A DNA stretch of 6,206 nt from Anaerolineales bacterium (GCA_017882065.1 JADGQD010000124.1:1-6206), one strand, 5' to 3'; positions 1 to 5,941 are shown, counted from the first letter of the stretch. Program-made: numbers and translations. The notes: a model not told the origin generated them from the sequence alone.

Positions 1-10
1 ATGCCTGCTA

Positions 11-39
11 TTGACATCCAAATTGATTTGTGCGATACT
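11..39 (+). promoter_or_regulatory. Strong orphan sigma-70-type promoter
   Basis: A perfect -35 TTGACA (11-16) is followed by a 17-base spacer and GATACT (34-39), which matches the -10 consensus at 4 of 6 positions. A TG one base upstream of it (31-32) makes an extended -10. Transcription would start near A45 or G46, exactly where the first GC-rich hairpin begins. No ordinary plus-strand gene lies downstream, since the next gene is convergent, so the likely product is a short RNA. The elements are seen; activity is inferred. Confidence 0.55.
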
Positions 40-107
40 ACTTGAGTGCAGGGGCTTCCCCCTGCCCCAACTCCGCCATCCTTATAGAAGAGGAGGTGGT
101 GCCCAAA

Positions 108-161
108 ATGGATAGTAGTATGAGACGAAGCGCTGTGGCATCCCTCCTCGCTCTGCGATAA
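108..161 (+). CDS. Possible 17-residue leader peptide or mini-ORF
   Basis: ATG at 108 opens a frame of 17 codons ending in TAA (159-161), translating as MDSSMRRSAVASLLALR. A strong Shine-Dalgarno AGGAGG lies at 91-96, 11 bases before the ATG, which is slightly long. The last third of the ORF contains CCTCCTC (143-149), an exact complement of GAGGAGG 90-96, so the ORF carries its own anti-Shine-Dalgarno. The stop lies in the loop of the 11-bp stem 130-140/165-175, so a ribosome finishing the peptide would melt that stem. This resembles a leader peptide of a translation-sensing RNA, but no regulated gene follows on this strand. The peptide has no recognisable family. An ORF this short can arise by chance; the ribosome-binding site and the pairing are the only support. 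Confidence 0.22.
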   Translation: MDSSMRRSAVASLLALR

Positions 162-180
162 AGGTGCCACAGCGCGAACA

Positions 181-212
181 GGAAGACCGCCGAAAGGCGG
201 CCTTCCGCTTTA
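181..212 (+). terminator. GAAA-capped hairpin, possible weak terminator
   Basis: GGAAG (181-185), a mismatch, and CCGCC (187-191) pair with GGCGG (196-200) and CTTCC (202-206) around the loop GAAA (192-195). The plus-strand tail after the stem is GCTTTAAG, only weakly T-rich. It could be the 3' hairpin of the candidate RNA or simply an internal helix. Read on the minus strand the same stem is followed by TGTTCG, also weak. The hairpin is certain as sequence; the terminator role is not. Confidence 0.3.
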
Positions 213-301
213 AGAGCTTTCATCACAACCCCCAAAGAACGGGGGCAGGCGGACACAAATAAACATGGTGTAGTATTAATAAAGTGATGGGAATCCGTTA
301 T

Positions 302-375
302 GACGACTTCCCTGTCACCACCCGCCTGGGCAGGTGTAGTCGTCTTTCTGCGGCGAAAAAGCGACTAAAGTCGCT
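302..375. repeat. Compound palindromic element between convergent units
   Basis: Two related palindromes stand side by side. The first has arms GACGACT (302-308) and AGTCGTC (338-344), with inner pairing CACC 316-319/GGTG 333-336 and CCC 321-323/GGG 328-330. The second has arms AGCGACT (360-366) and AGTCGCT (369-375). The arms share the core GACT/AGTC, which suggests a modular repeat. Extragenic position and layout resemble dispersed REP-like palindromes, but copy number cannot be judged from one window. The first hairpin is followed on the plus strand by TTTCT and the second on the minus strand by TTTTT, so the element could terminate transcription arriving from both directions. Confidence 0.45.
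354..375 (-). terminator. Probable terminator of the phosphofructokinase gene
   Basis: Reading the minus strand about 80 bases past the phosphofructokinase stop, the 7-bp stem AGCGACT/AGTCGCT (arms 369-375 and 360-366 in plus numbering, minimal loop) runs straight into a T run (A356-A360 on the plus strand). This is the shape of a short intrinsic terminator. The stem is modest and belongs to the larger palindromic element, so the role is inferred from position and T tract. Confidence 0.4.
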
Positions 376-453
376 ACTACAACCACTTTCACTTTCGTTG
401 GACAACCTCCAGAAACACAAAGGGATTGGGTTTTCAGCTGCGGCGAATCCATT

Positions 454-1536
454 TCATTCATCTCCAAATGAGATGCCCAGCCCGCGTGCGGTGAGAACCC
501 CATCGCCGTTCACATCCACCCGCTTGGGGATCGCCAGCGCCTCGCTCAGGGGAATCGGGATAACCTGGGCGTCGCGCAAGGCCACCATACACCCGAAGCC
601 TCCCGCCGCGGCGACCCGCACTGCCGCGGCGCCGTAACGGGTGGCCAGCCAGCGGTCGAAGGCAGTCGGGGAGCCGCCGCGCTGGACGTGTCCCAGCACG
701 GTGACGCGCGTCTCGAAGCCCTGTCCTTCGATGTACTGGCCGACTTCCTGTCCGATGCCTCCCAGCCGGGGCACATAGACCTCGTCTCCTGTACGCCGGA
801 AAACAGGCTGCCCGCCCAGGGGTTTGGCTCCTTCCGAAATCGCCAGCAGGCTGAAGAGCGAACCGCTCTCGACGCGCTGGCGAATCTTCTTCAGGACCGA
901 CTCGAATTTGAATGGAATCTCGGGGATCAGGATCACGTCTGCTCCGCCGGATACGCCGGAGTGGAGAGAGATAAACCCTGCCTCCCGTCCCATTAGTTCC
1001 AGCACCATGACGCGGTGGTGTGCCTCGGCAGTGGTGTGCAGCCGGTCAAGGGCTTCGGTGGCGATCATCAGGGCAGTGTCGAAACCGAAGGTCACTTCTG
1101 TGCCGCCGATGTCATTATCAATCGTTTTTGGCACTCCCACCACCGGCACGCCTTTGGCCGCCAACTCCATGGCAATGCGCAGCGTGCCGTCTCCACCGAT
1201 GACGATCAGCGCGTCCAGTTTTAGTTTTTTGATGGCAGCAGTGATCTCGTCCGAAACATCCACGACCACTTCTTTACCGTTACGGAGGACTTTGCGGGCG
1301 AAAGGGTTGCCGCGGTTGGCGGTTCCCAGGATGGTGCCACCCCGCGGTAGAATACCGCGCACTGCTCCCAGGTCCAGCAGCGTGACGCCGTCTGTGGTAA
1401 TAAATCCGTCGTATCCGTCCCGGATCCCGAGTACGTCACAGCCATAGATGTTAATCGCCGTTTTGGTAACCGCCCGGATGACCGCGTTCAGACCAGGCGC
1501 GTCGCCCCCGCCCGTAAGCACTGCAATCCGTTTCAT
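454..1536 (-). CDS. pfkA: 6-phosphofructokinase, mixed-substrate (group III) type
   Basis: The product phosphorylates fructose 6-phosphate to fructose 1,6-bisphosphate in cytoplasmic glycolysis. The 360-residue protein shows family motifs in order: GGGDAPGLN (9-17, phosphate-donor loop), GGDGT (114-118), PKTIDND (136-142, catalytic Asp140 matching E. coli Asp127), MGREAGF (182-188), ISEGA (233-237, Glu235 matching Glu222) and GHVQRGGSP (282-290). Gly117 sits at the E. coli Gly104 position, typical of ATP enzymes, while Lys137 sits at the Gly124 position, typical of pyrophosphate enzymes; this mix defines a clade containing both kinds. About 20 extra residues before GHVQRGG (around 240-262, including LGGIG) also fit that clade and explain the length beyond E. 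coli's 320. The start is the ATG at 1534-1536, with AAGGAG five bases upstream; an in-frame GTG two codons earlier (1540-1542) overlaps that Shine-Dalgarno and is rejected. The gene follows a lipoprotein gene after a 149-base gap holding a large hairpin, so co-transcription is uncertain. The family is certain; the phosphoryl donor is not. Confidence 0.96.
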   Translation of the reverse strand: MKRIAVLTGGGDAPGLNAVIRAVTKTAINIYGCDVLGIRDGYDGFITTDGVTLLDLGAVRGILPRGGTILGTANRGNPFARKVLRNGKEVVVDVSDEITAAIKKLKLDALIVIGGDGTLRIAMELAAKGVPVVGVPKTIDNDIGGTEVTFGFDTALMIATEALDRLHTTAEAHHRVMVLELMGREAGFISLHSGVSGGADVILIPEIPFKFESVLKKIRQRVESGSLFSLLAISEGAKPLGGQPVFRRTGDEVYVPRLGGIGQEVGQYIEGQGFETRVTVLGHVQRGGSPTAFDRWLATRYGAAAVRVAAAGGFGCMVALRDAQVIPIPLSEALAIPKRVDVNGDGVLTARGLGISFGDE

Positions 1537-1541
1537 TGGCA

Positions 1542-1547
1542 CTCCTT
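1542..1547 (-). promoter_or_regulatory. Shine-Dalgarno that fixes the pfkA start
   Basis: The minus strand reads AAGGAG here, then five bases (1537-1541) and ATG at 1534-1536. The only competing in-frame start, GTG at 1540-1542, shares a base with this site and could not use it. This makes the protein 360 rather than 362 residues. Confidence 0.8.
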
Positions 1548-1585
1548 GTGAACATCCCCATTATGAGCAAAACCGGGAAAAGATA

Positions 1586-1623
1586 TGGGTGTGTTGGGCG
1601 GCCTCGCCTGCCCAACACACCCA
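1586..1623. repeat. Perfect 14-bp inverted repeat, hairpin or REP-like element
   Basis: Arms 1586-1599 and 1610-1623 are exact reverse complements (core GTGTTGGGC/GCCCAACAC) around a 10-base loop. The element lies between the lipoprotein stop and the pfkA start. On the minus strand the stem is followed a few bases later by CTTTTCCC, a poor T tract, so it may be a leaky terminator or processing site between the two genes. Such a symmetrical long stem also fits a dispersed extragenic palindrome. Structure is seen; role is inferred. Confidence 0.6.
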
Positions 1624-1685
1624 ATTTACCCTTTCACTCTGTCGGCACGGCGATCTCCAGAGAACCTACGTGTCACGGCAAGAAT

Positions 1686-2840
1686 TTACGGCATCTTGTG
1701 GAGGAACCGCCATCCCTGATCTGTTTGCTGGACGGTGGAGTTTACCCCGACCACTTCGAACCAGGTGGTGCCAGGTTTGAAGGAAAAGGGTGTCCCATCC
1801 GGGTTGGTCAGCGAGACCACGTCTGTGTCGTTTCGCTGCCATTTAACCTGATATGCCTGCCCATCCCGGAAAGCAACCCCATCTCCCGAACCACTGAACA
1901 GGATGTCGTAAATTCCGGCGCTATAGAGTTCGTGTGTGACATATAGGACCACTACGTTATTGAAGGCAATGGGTTGCCCGGTAAGCCGATCGGTGGCCTG
2001 CGCATATTGTTCATTTTGATTATTGTAATCATTATCAGAATCGGAGAAGCGCAGATATTTCCCCGTGGAAGTGTCGTAGTCCCAACGGTTGTAGATTACG
2101 CCTGAATAACGCACGATAACTTGCATTGCGGGCTTACCAGCAGCGGGGGCTGTGAGATTGAAGGACATGCCGTCCAGGTTTTGGCGCCTATTCTGAATTC
2201 CCTTCGAGGTGGCATAAGCGCTCAAAGTGGCGGTGTTGGCCATCAGGTTGTTGAAGCCGTTCGGGTCATTGCGGAACAACGGGGTGCTGGAGCCTTCGAT
2301 GACCAGCCGGTCGGCAAATTCCGAACTGAGAAAGCGGTCCATTTCAGCTACATAGGCAGAGCCAAAGGCAAAGACAGCTTTATAGCCGCGTACCAGGTGT
2401 GCGTCAATGAAACGTCCCGAACGGATCGGGCCGACCATGTCGGCATTGTTCCCGTAAAAGAGCGCCGCAAAGCGTGTGCCGCCTTCCTCGGTGTAATACT
2501 CAAAAACGATATCGGCCAGTGAAAGCCCCCACTGCGGGCGAATGCTGCGCGGCAGGTTTGAGACTTTGATGAGCAGCGGACGGCGATCCAGAAGGGTTGG
2601 GTCGGCGACCTGCAGACCGGTGAGCGGGTTCACATTCGATGGGAAGCTGGACGGGCCGTACCCTTCGGACGGGTGGAGCGGCGTCGGGCTAGGTTGAGGC
2701 GGCGGGGTCACGGTTGGCGGCTGCGGGGTGACGGAGGCGACCGGTGTTCCGGTCGGGGCCGGACCCGTAGCCGAGGCGGCCGGTCCGCAGGCGGCCAAAA
2801 ACACTAACAGGGATACAAAACCATACAAGAGTCTTTTCAT
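1686..2840 (-). CDS. DUF3048 (YerB-like) lipoprotein
   Basis: This is a predicted surface lipoprotein of 384 residues. Residues 1-17 form a signal peptide (MKR, then a hydrophobic stretch) ending in the lipobox LAAC, with Cys18 as the lipidated residue. Residues 19-58 are a Pro/Thr/Ser-rich flexible linker. The DUF3048 N-terminal domain runs from about 70 to 215, with NPLTGL (71-76), RPQWGLSLADIVFEY (101-115), TRFAALFY (122-129) and VGPIRSGR (136-143). The C-terminal DUF3048 domain spans about 230-370 and ends with DGTPFSFKPGTTWFEVV (348-364). The family, which includes Bacillus subtilis YerB, has no established biochemical function and I assign none. The start is the ATG at 2838-2840, placed where a signal peptide must begin, with GGAGG 10 bases upstream (2851-2855); an upstream in-frame extension would spoil the signal peptide. 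A TATGAT at 2869-2874 could be a -10 element, but no matching -35 is visible. A long structured gap separates it from the peptidase operon upstream. Confidence 0.92.
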   Translation of the reverse strand: MKRLLYGFVSLLVFLAACGPAASATGPAPTGTPVASVTPQPPTVTPPPQPSPTPLHPSEGYGPSSFPSNVNPLTGLQVADPTLLDRRPLLIKVSNLPRSIRPQWGLSLADIVFEYYTEEGGTRFAALFYGNNADMVGPIRSGRFIDAHLVRGYKAVFAFGSAYVAEMDRFLSSEFADRLVIEGSSTPLFRNDPNGFNNLMANTATLSAYATSKGIQNRRQNLDGMSFNLTAPAAGKPAMQVIVRYSGVIYNRWDYDTSTGKYLRFSDSDNDYNNQNEQYAQATDRLTGQPIAFNNVVVLYVTHELYSAGIYDILFSGSGDGVAFRDGQAYQVKWQRNDTDVVSLTNPDGTPFSFKPGTTWFEVVGVNSTVQQTDQGWRFLHKMP

Positions 2841-2912
2841 AAGAGTAAAACCTCCATATAGAGACGCTATCATACCGCATTTGTTCCCGTTGGGAGAGGG
2901 ATTATGTAAAAT

Positions 2913-2946
2913 AACCGCTGCCCAGGTGGACCGCGGTTTTCCACCT
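2913..2946. repeat. Two overlapping inverted repeats upstream of the lipoprotein gene
   Basis: AGGTGGA (2924-2930) pairs with TCCACCT (2940-2946), 7 bp with a nine-base loop. AACCGC (2913-2918) can instead pair with GCGGTT (2933-2938). The two cannot form together. They lie about 75-105 bases before the lipoprotein start. On the minus strand the sequence after them contains TTATTTTAC, only loosely terminator-like. They may be a weak terminator for the operon upstream or a leader structure. Confidence 0.3.
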
Positions 2947-3018
2947 TATTGGGGCCTGGCGATTTAAGTGGACGAGTTTAGTAAACCATCGTAAGTATTT
3001 TTACAAATAACTGTTCTA

Positions 3019-3048
3019 GCCGCCGTCCACGGCGGCGGGGACGCCGCC
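3019..3048. repeat. Triple GC-rich segment with alternating hairpins downstream of pmbA
   Basis: Three six-base blocks alternate: GCCGCC (3019-3024), GGCGGC (3031-3036) and GCCGCC (3043-3048), with GTCCAC and GGGGAC between them. The middle block can pair with either neighbour. The 3019-3036 palindrome extends to 8 bp per arm. It lies about 40 bases past the pmbA stop, where a terminator would be expected, but no T run follows on the minus strand. The rest of the gap 2841-3088 shows only a palindrome GTTTAGTAAAC (2976-2986) and two copies of GATTATGTAA (2900-2909, 3060-3069). Confidence 0.4.
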
Positions 3049-3088
3049 TGGAGCATGGTGATTATGTAAGTACCTTTCGAGCGGCACC

Positions 3089-4474
3089 TTAGTACGAAGA
3101 ATTGGAATGAGAGATCTCCAGGTCGTTAACTCGAACGAATTTCGGGACGATGATCGCCGTCGGATTGCGAGCACCATAGCTCTGGGAGGTATTGTACGGG
3201 ACGGTTGCCCGCGAGAGCCAGGCCACCTTGTCGCCGAAGATGTCAAGCAGACTCTGAGTGAGCCGAACGTTATACGGGACCGTCACTGAACCATCTTGCT
3301 TAAGCAACAGGGCACCGAAGCGCGAACTCCCGGTGATGATACCCTTCGAAGGATTCACAATGTTCATGTAATGCAGGAAGGGGATGTAGAGAATGTCCTT
3401 TTCGCGCGCCAGGTTGACCAGGTCTTGCAGGGAATTGACATCCTGCCTGTCGCCGCCGCTGAGCACCAGGCTTTTATGCGCGACGGTATGGCCGGTGGCT
3501 TTGGCGCGGAACTCATCGGCATCGTCCTGGTACCAGGTGAATCCCTGGAAGACGCCGTTCAGGAAAATCGGGAACGACTTGCGGACGATCCCGGTGAAAT
3601 CGCGCTTGAAGGGGAATGTCTCCAGCCGGTACGGATCGTCTACGAGGGTGATCTTGTCCGAGAATACCTTTTGGCTGACATTATCTTCACCCAGGAATGA
3701 AAAACCGCGCTTCAGCGAACCACCGTTGAAACCGATCCGGTTCATAAAATTAAGCATGTCGGCTGTGGCGGCTGAGCCAAAAACAATATCGTAGCTGCCG
3801 AGCGGAATCTGCTGGGGGGCGTCGGTCTGATAATGTTCCACCAGAAAGGCCAGTTCCTGCCGCAGCGCAGCCGGGTCCAGGTCCGATCCCCTCCGGGCGG
3901 ACTGTTCGGCGGTCACTTCCCACTTGAGGGTGGTGTGTGCCAGAACTGCCGTCACTTGGGCGTCGGAGGTTCTAAAATACTGGGTATGTTCTGAGCGGGT
4001 ATTGATCTGGGCTATCGTGTTCGCGCCGCAGGAAAAGATGCCGGAAAGCTTGACCGTCTCTGTTTCCAAGCCTGCCGCGGCTGTGTTGAAGAATTGCAGC
4101 CGTTCTTCATTGCTGATGTGCGCCAGCGCGGCGTCATATCCGCTTTCATCGGCGAATGACTCCGCAAATGCTGGAACGGTCGGCCGGTAGGTCAGCGGCT
4201 GGGCGTGCTGGACCATCCCGGCGGCGATGTCAATGCCCTGCTTCATTTCGTCGAGTTTACCCAGGTCGGTAATGAGTTCGTAACTGGCGCGTTTCCTGCC
4301 GGAATAGGCGGTGATCTCCAGGCGGATCAAATGTTCGTTTGTATTCAGGGAGATGGATGAGTTGGCGAAACGCATCAGGTAACTGTCTTCTTCGTGGTAG
4401 AAAAGCGTAACCTCATAGCCCTTGTCCAGGGCATATTTACGCAAATCCCTCAAGGTTTGCAAGATTTGTTCCAT
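3089..4474 (-). CDS. pmbA: PmbA/TldE-like subunit of the TldD/TldE peptidase
   Basis: This is the partner subunit of the heterodimeric TldD/TldE metallopeptidase, which in E. coli trims the microcin B17 precursor and degrades CcdA. The protein has 461 residues, close to E. coli PmbA (450). The N-terminal PmbA/TldD fold shows the expected strand pattern around 20-65 (SSISLNTNEH, 39-48). The central and C-terminal parts carry GSYDIVFGSAATADML (226-241), SFLGEDNVSQKVFSDKI (259-275), GHTVAHKSLVL (328-338) and NPSKGIITGSSRFGALLL (374-391). No HExxxH is present, as expected for the non-catalytic TldE type. The stop of tldD lies five bases upstream and the Shine-Dalgarno AGGAG falls inside the last codons of tldD, so translation is probably coupled. 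Two adjacent starts exist, GTG at 4475-4477 (spacing 7) and ATG at 4472-4474 (spacing 10); I take the ATG, but one extra residue is possible. Confidence 0.92.
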   Translation of the reverse strand: MEQILQTLRDLRKYALDKGYEVTLFYHEEDSYLMRFANSSISLNTNEHLIRLEITAYSGRKRASYELITDLGKLDEMKQGIDIAAGMVQHAQPLTYRPTVPAFAESFADESGYDAALAHISNEERLQFFNTAAAGLETETVKLSGIFSCGANTIAQINTRSEHTQYFRTSDAQVTAVLAHTTLKWEVTAEQSARRGSDLDPAALRQELAFLVEHYQTDAPQQIPLGSYDIVFGSAATADMLNFMNRIGFNGGSLKRGFSFLGEDNVSQKVFSDKITLVDDPYRLETFPFKRDFTGIVRKSFPIFLNGVFQGFTWYQDDADEFRAKATGHTVAHKSLVLSGGDRQDVNSLQDLVNLAREKDILYIPFLHYMNIVNPSKGIITGSSRFGALLLKQDGSVTVPYNVRLTQSLLDIFGDKVAWLSRATVPYNTSQSYGARNPTAIIVPKFVRVNDLEISHSNSSY

Positions 4475-4479
4475 CACGG

Positions 4480-5934
4480 CTATTCTCCTATTCTCACATT
4501 ATCGAAGCGGCAAACCGGAACTCCGTGCCCCAACTGCATAATCTGGTTCGGCTGCCCTTTCCCGCAGTTGTCGACATACTTCACCTGCCAGGTGGATTGA
4601 TCGCCAACCGCGGAAAGTGAGTTCCAGAATTTGACGGTGGCTCCCTTGTAGGTGGGGTTCCTGACCACTTTCGTGATCTTCCCGTCCTCCACCAGCCAGC
4701 CGATCTCGGTTCCGAAGTGGAACTGTTCACGGTTCGAGCCAATCGACCAGCTCCGCTCGCTATCCAGGACAATGCCCTTTTCAGTATTCCTGACAATATC
4801 CTCCAGGCTGCCATCCTGGCCGGGGTCAATGTTAATGTTCGTCATGCGCTCGATAGGCACGCGGTAGAAGGAGGTGGCCCGGTTGGCCCCGCCGCTGCCT
4901 TTGAATATCTGACGTTTGGCTTTTGCGTTGGCTTCCTCCACCATTTGCCGGCCGGTAATGGCTCCCACCAGGATGCCTTTATCGATCAGGAGGGTGTTCT
5001 GGGCAGGGACCCCGTCGTCGTCATAGCCGAAACTACCCGGTGAATTGGGCAGCGTGGCATCCGCGCGGACGGTCAGCCTGGGGGAACCATAGCGCAATTT
5101 GCCGAAGTCGTCGAGGGTCACGAAAGAGCCGCCTGCAAAGGCCAGTTCGTAGCCCAGGATGCGGTCCAGTTCCAGGGCGTGGCCGATGGTTTCATGGGTC
5201 TGCAAATACATGATGCTCGGCAAAAGGATGACTGAGCGGTCTTCTTTTGGACACTCGTCGGCTGCCCGGACCTGGTTCATCTCTTTGACGATCCTCCCGG
5301 CGTTTTGGCTGAAGAGTTCTTTGTCAATCGTTTCCCATCCCCGGCTGTCTCCATGCCTGGGCGGACGGAATGTGCGTTCGTAGGTTGCCCCTTGATCATC
5401 CAAACCAGATACCTGCATGGTGGAAAAAACTTCGGTGATGAGCTTTTCGATCTGGCTGCCTTCCGAATCCACGAAAATGATCTGCTTGCGCACGAAAGCC
5501 ATGTCACAGACGCGCTGGAAAACGCCTTCCTGGTTGAGCTGCTCATCTACATTTTTGAGAAAAGCGACTTTTTCGGCCAGGGGAACATCAAACGGGTTGA
5601 TGGCGCAGGGGCTTTCAAATTTTGCCTGGAGGGCATCTTTTTCTGCCAGCCGGACGGGGAAGGTGACCCGCTCAGCGGCCACCCGGGCATTGTCGAAGGC
5701 TTTATCGAACAGGGCTGCCAAATCGCTCAAATCGGAAGATGCAGAAAAACCCCAGGCGCCTTTGTAGAGCACCCGAATTCCCACACCGCTTTCCCGGGCA
5801 GAGGTGGCACTCTTAAGATTGCCGTTCCACATCAACAGGTAATTGGATTCCTCAAATGGAACCCAGCGAGCATCCACATAGGTGGCGCCCAAGTCTTTTA
5901 TGCGTTCGATGTGTTGTTTGATCTTGTCCAGCAT
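4480..5934 (-). CDS. tldD: TldD-like zinc metallopeptidase, catalytic subunit
   Basis: This is the catalytic half of the TldD/TldE peptidase, which in known cases threads unfolded peptides into an enclosed active site in the cytoplasm. The protein has 484 residues (E. coli TldD about 481). The N-terminal domain runs to roughly 200 and includes DARWVPFEESNYLLMWNG (21-38) and SGVGIRVL (49-56). The metal motif HETIGH lies at 247-252, giving His247, Glu248 and His252. The third ligand, a Cys in E. coli TldD, matches Cys457 in NCGKGQP near the C terminus. Also typical are GSFGYDDDGVPAQNTLLIDKG (300-320) and a C-terminal DNVRIG. The start is the ATG at 5932-5934, preceded by AAGGAG with seven bases of spacing and immediately opening the conserved N terminus; the frame stays open for 27 more codons upstream, but that stretch is not family-like. 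It is the first gene of a two-gene operon with pmbA. The natural substrate is unknown; I see no RiPP precursor gene nearby. Confidence 0.96.
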   Translation of the reverse strand: MLDKIKQHIERIKDLGATYVDARWVPFEESNYLLMWNGNLKSATSARESGVGIRVLYKGAWGFSASSDLSDLAALFDKAFDNARVAAERVTFPVRLAEKDALQAKFESPCAINPFDVPLAEKVAFLKNVDEQLNQEGVFQRVCDMAFVRKQIIFVDSEGSQIEKLITEVFSTMQVSGLDDQGATYERTFRPPRHGDSRGWETIDKELFSQNAGRIVKEMNQVRAADECPKEDRSVILLPSIMYLQTHETIGHALELDRILGYELAFAGGSFVTLDDFGKLRYGSPRLTVRADATLPNSPGSFGYDDDGVPAQNTLLIDKGILVGAITGRQMVEEANAKAKRQIFKGSGGANRATSFYRVPIERMTNINIDPGQDGSLEDIVRNTEKGIVLDSERSWSIGSNREQFHFGTEIGWLVEDGKITKVVRNPTYKGATVKFWNSLSAVGDQSTWQVKYVDNCGKGQPNQIMQLGHGVPVCRFDNVRIGE

Positions 5935-5941
5935 TCCATCT

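Larger units (their letters stand above)
45..249 (+). ncRNA. Candidate structured RNA of unknown class
   Basis: This is a run of stable pairings directly behind a good promoter. Hairpin 1 pairs 48-54 with 59-65 (GCAGGGG/CCCCTGC, loop CTTC) and is extended by 44-47 with 70-73. Hairpin 2 is a perfect 11-bp stem, 130-140 with 165-175. Hairpin 3 pairs 181-185 and 187-191 with 196-200 and 202-206 around a GAAA tetraloop, with one A-C mismatch. Hairpin 4 pairs CCCCC 229-233 with GGGGG 241-245. GAGGAGG (90-96) is complementary to CCTCCTC (143-149) in the loop of hairpin 2, a possible pseudoknot. I find none of the conserved motifs of RNase P RNA, tmRNA or SRP RNA, and no clear 6S-like rod. The 3' end is uncertain: it could fall near 215, after hairpin 3, or run to the palindrome at 302-344. 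A non-functional GC-rich spacer is the main alternative. The GNRA loop reads correctly only on the plus strand, which agrees with the promoter direction. Confidence 0.35.

Noticed and set aside
45..249. Identity as RNase P RNA, tmRNA, SRP RNA or 6S RNA
   Set aside because: The hallmark conserved sequences of the first three are absent, and the strong local hairpin at the 5' end does not fit the end-closed rod of 6S RNA.
38..256. A 72-codon minus-strand frame opposite the structured region
   Set aside because: It has no Shine-Dalgarno and no family-like sequence. It runs through all the hairpins, and its reading follows from the palindromes rather than from protein constraint.
284..637. A 117-codon plus-strand frame overlapping the pfkA 3' end
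   Set aside because: It is antisense to conserved phosphofructokinase codons for much of its length, has no ribosome-binding site and has a low-complexity Ser/Arg/Pro-rich translation.
1540..1542. GTG as the pfkA start
   Set aside because: It overlaps the AAGGAG that serves the ATG at 1534-1536, and family members begin at MKRI-like sequence.
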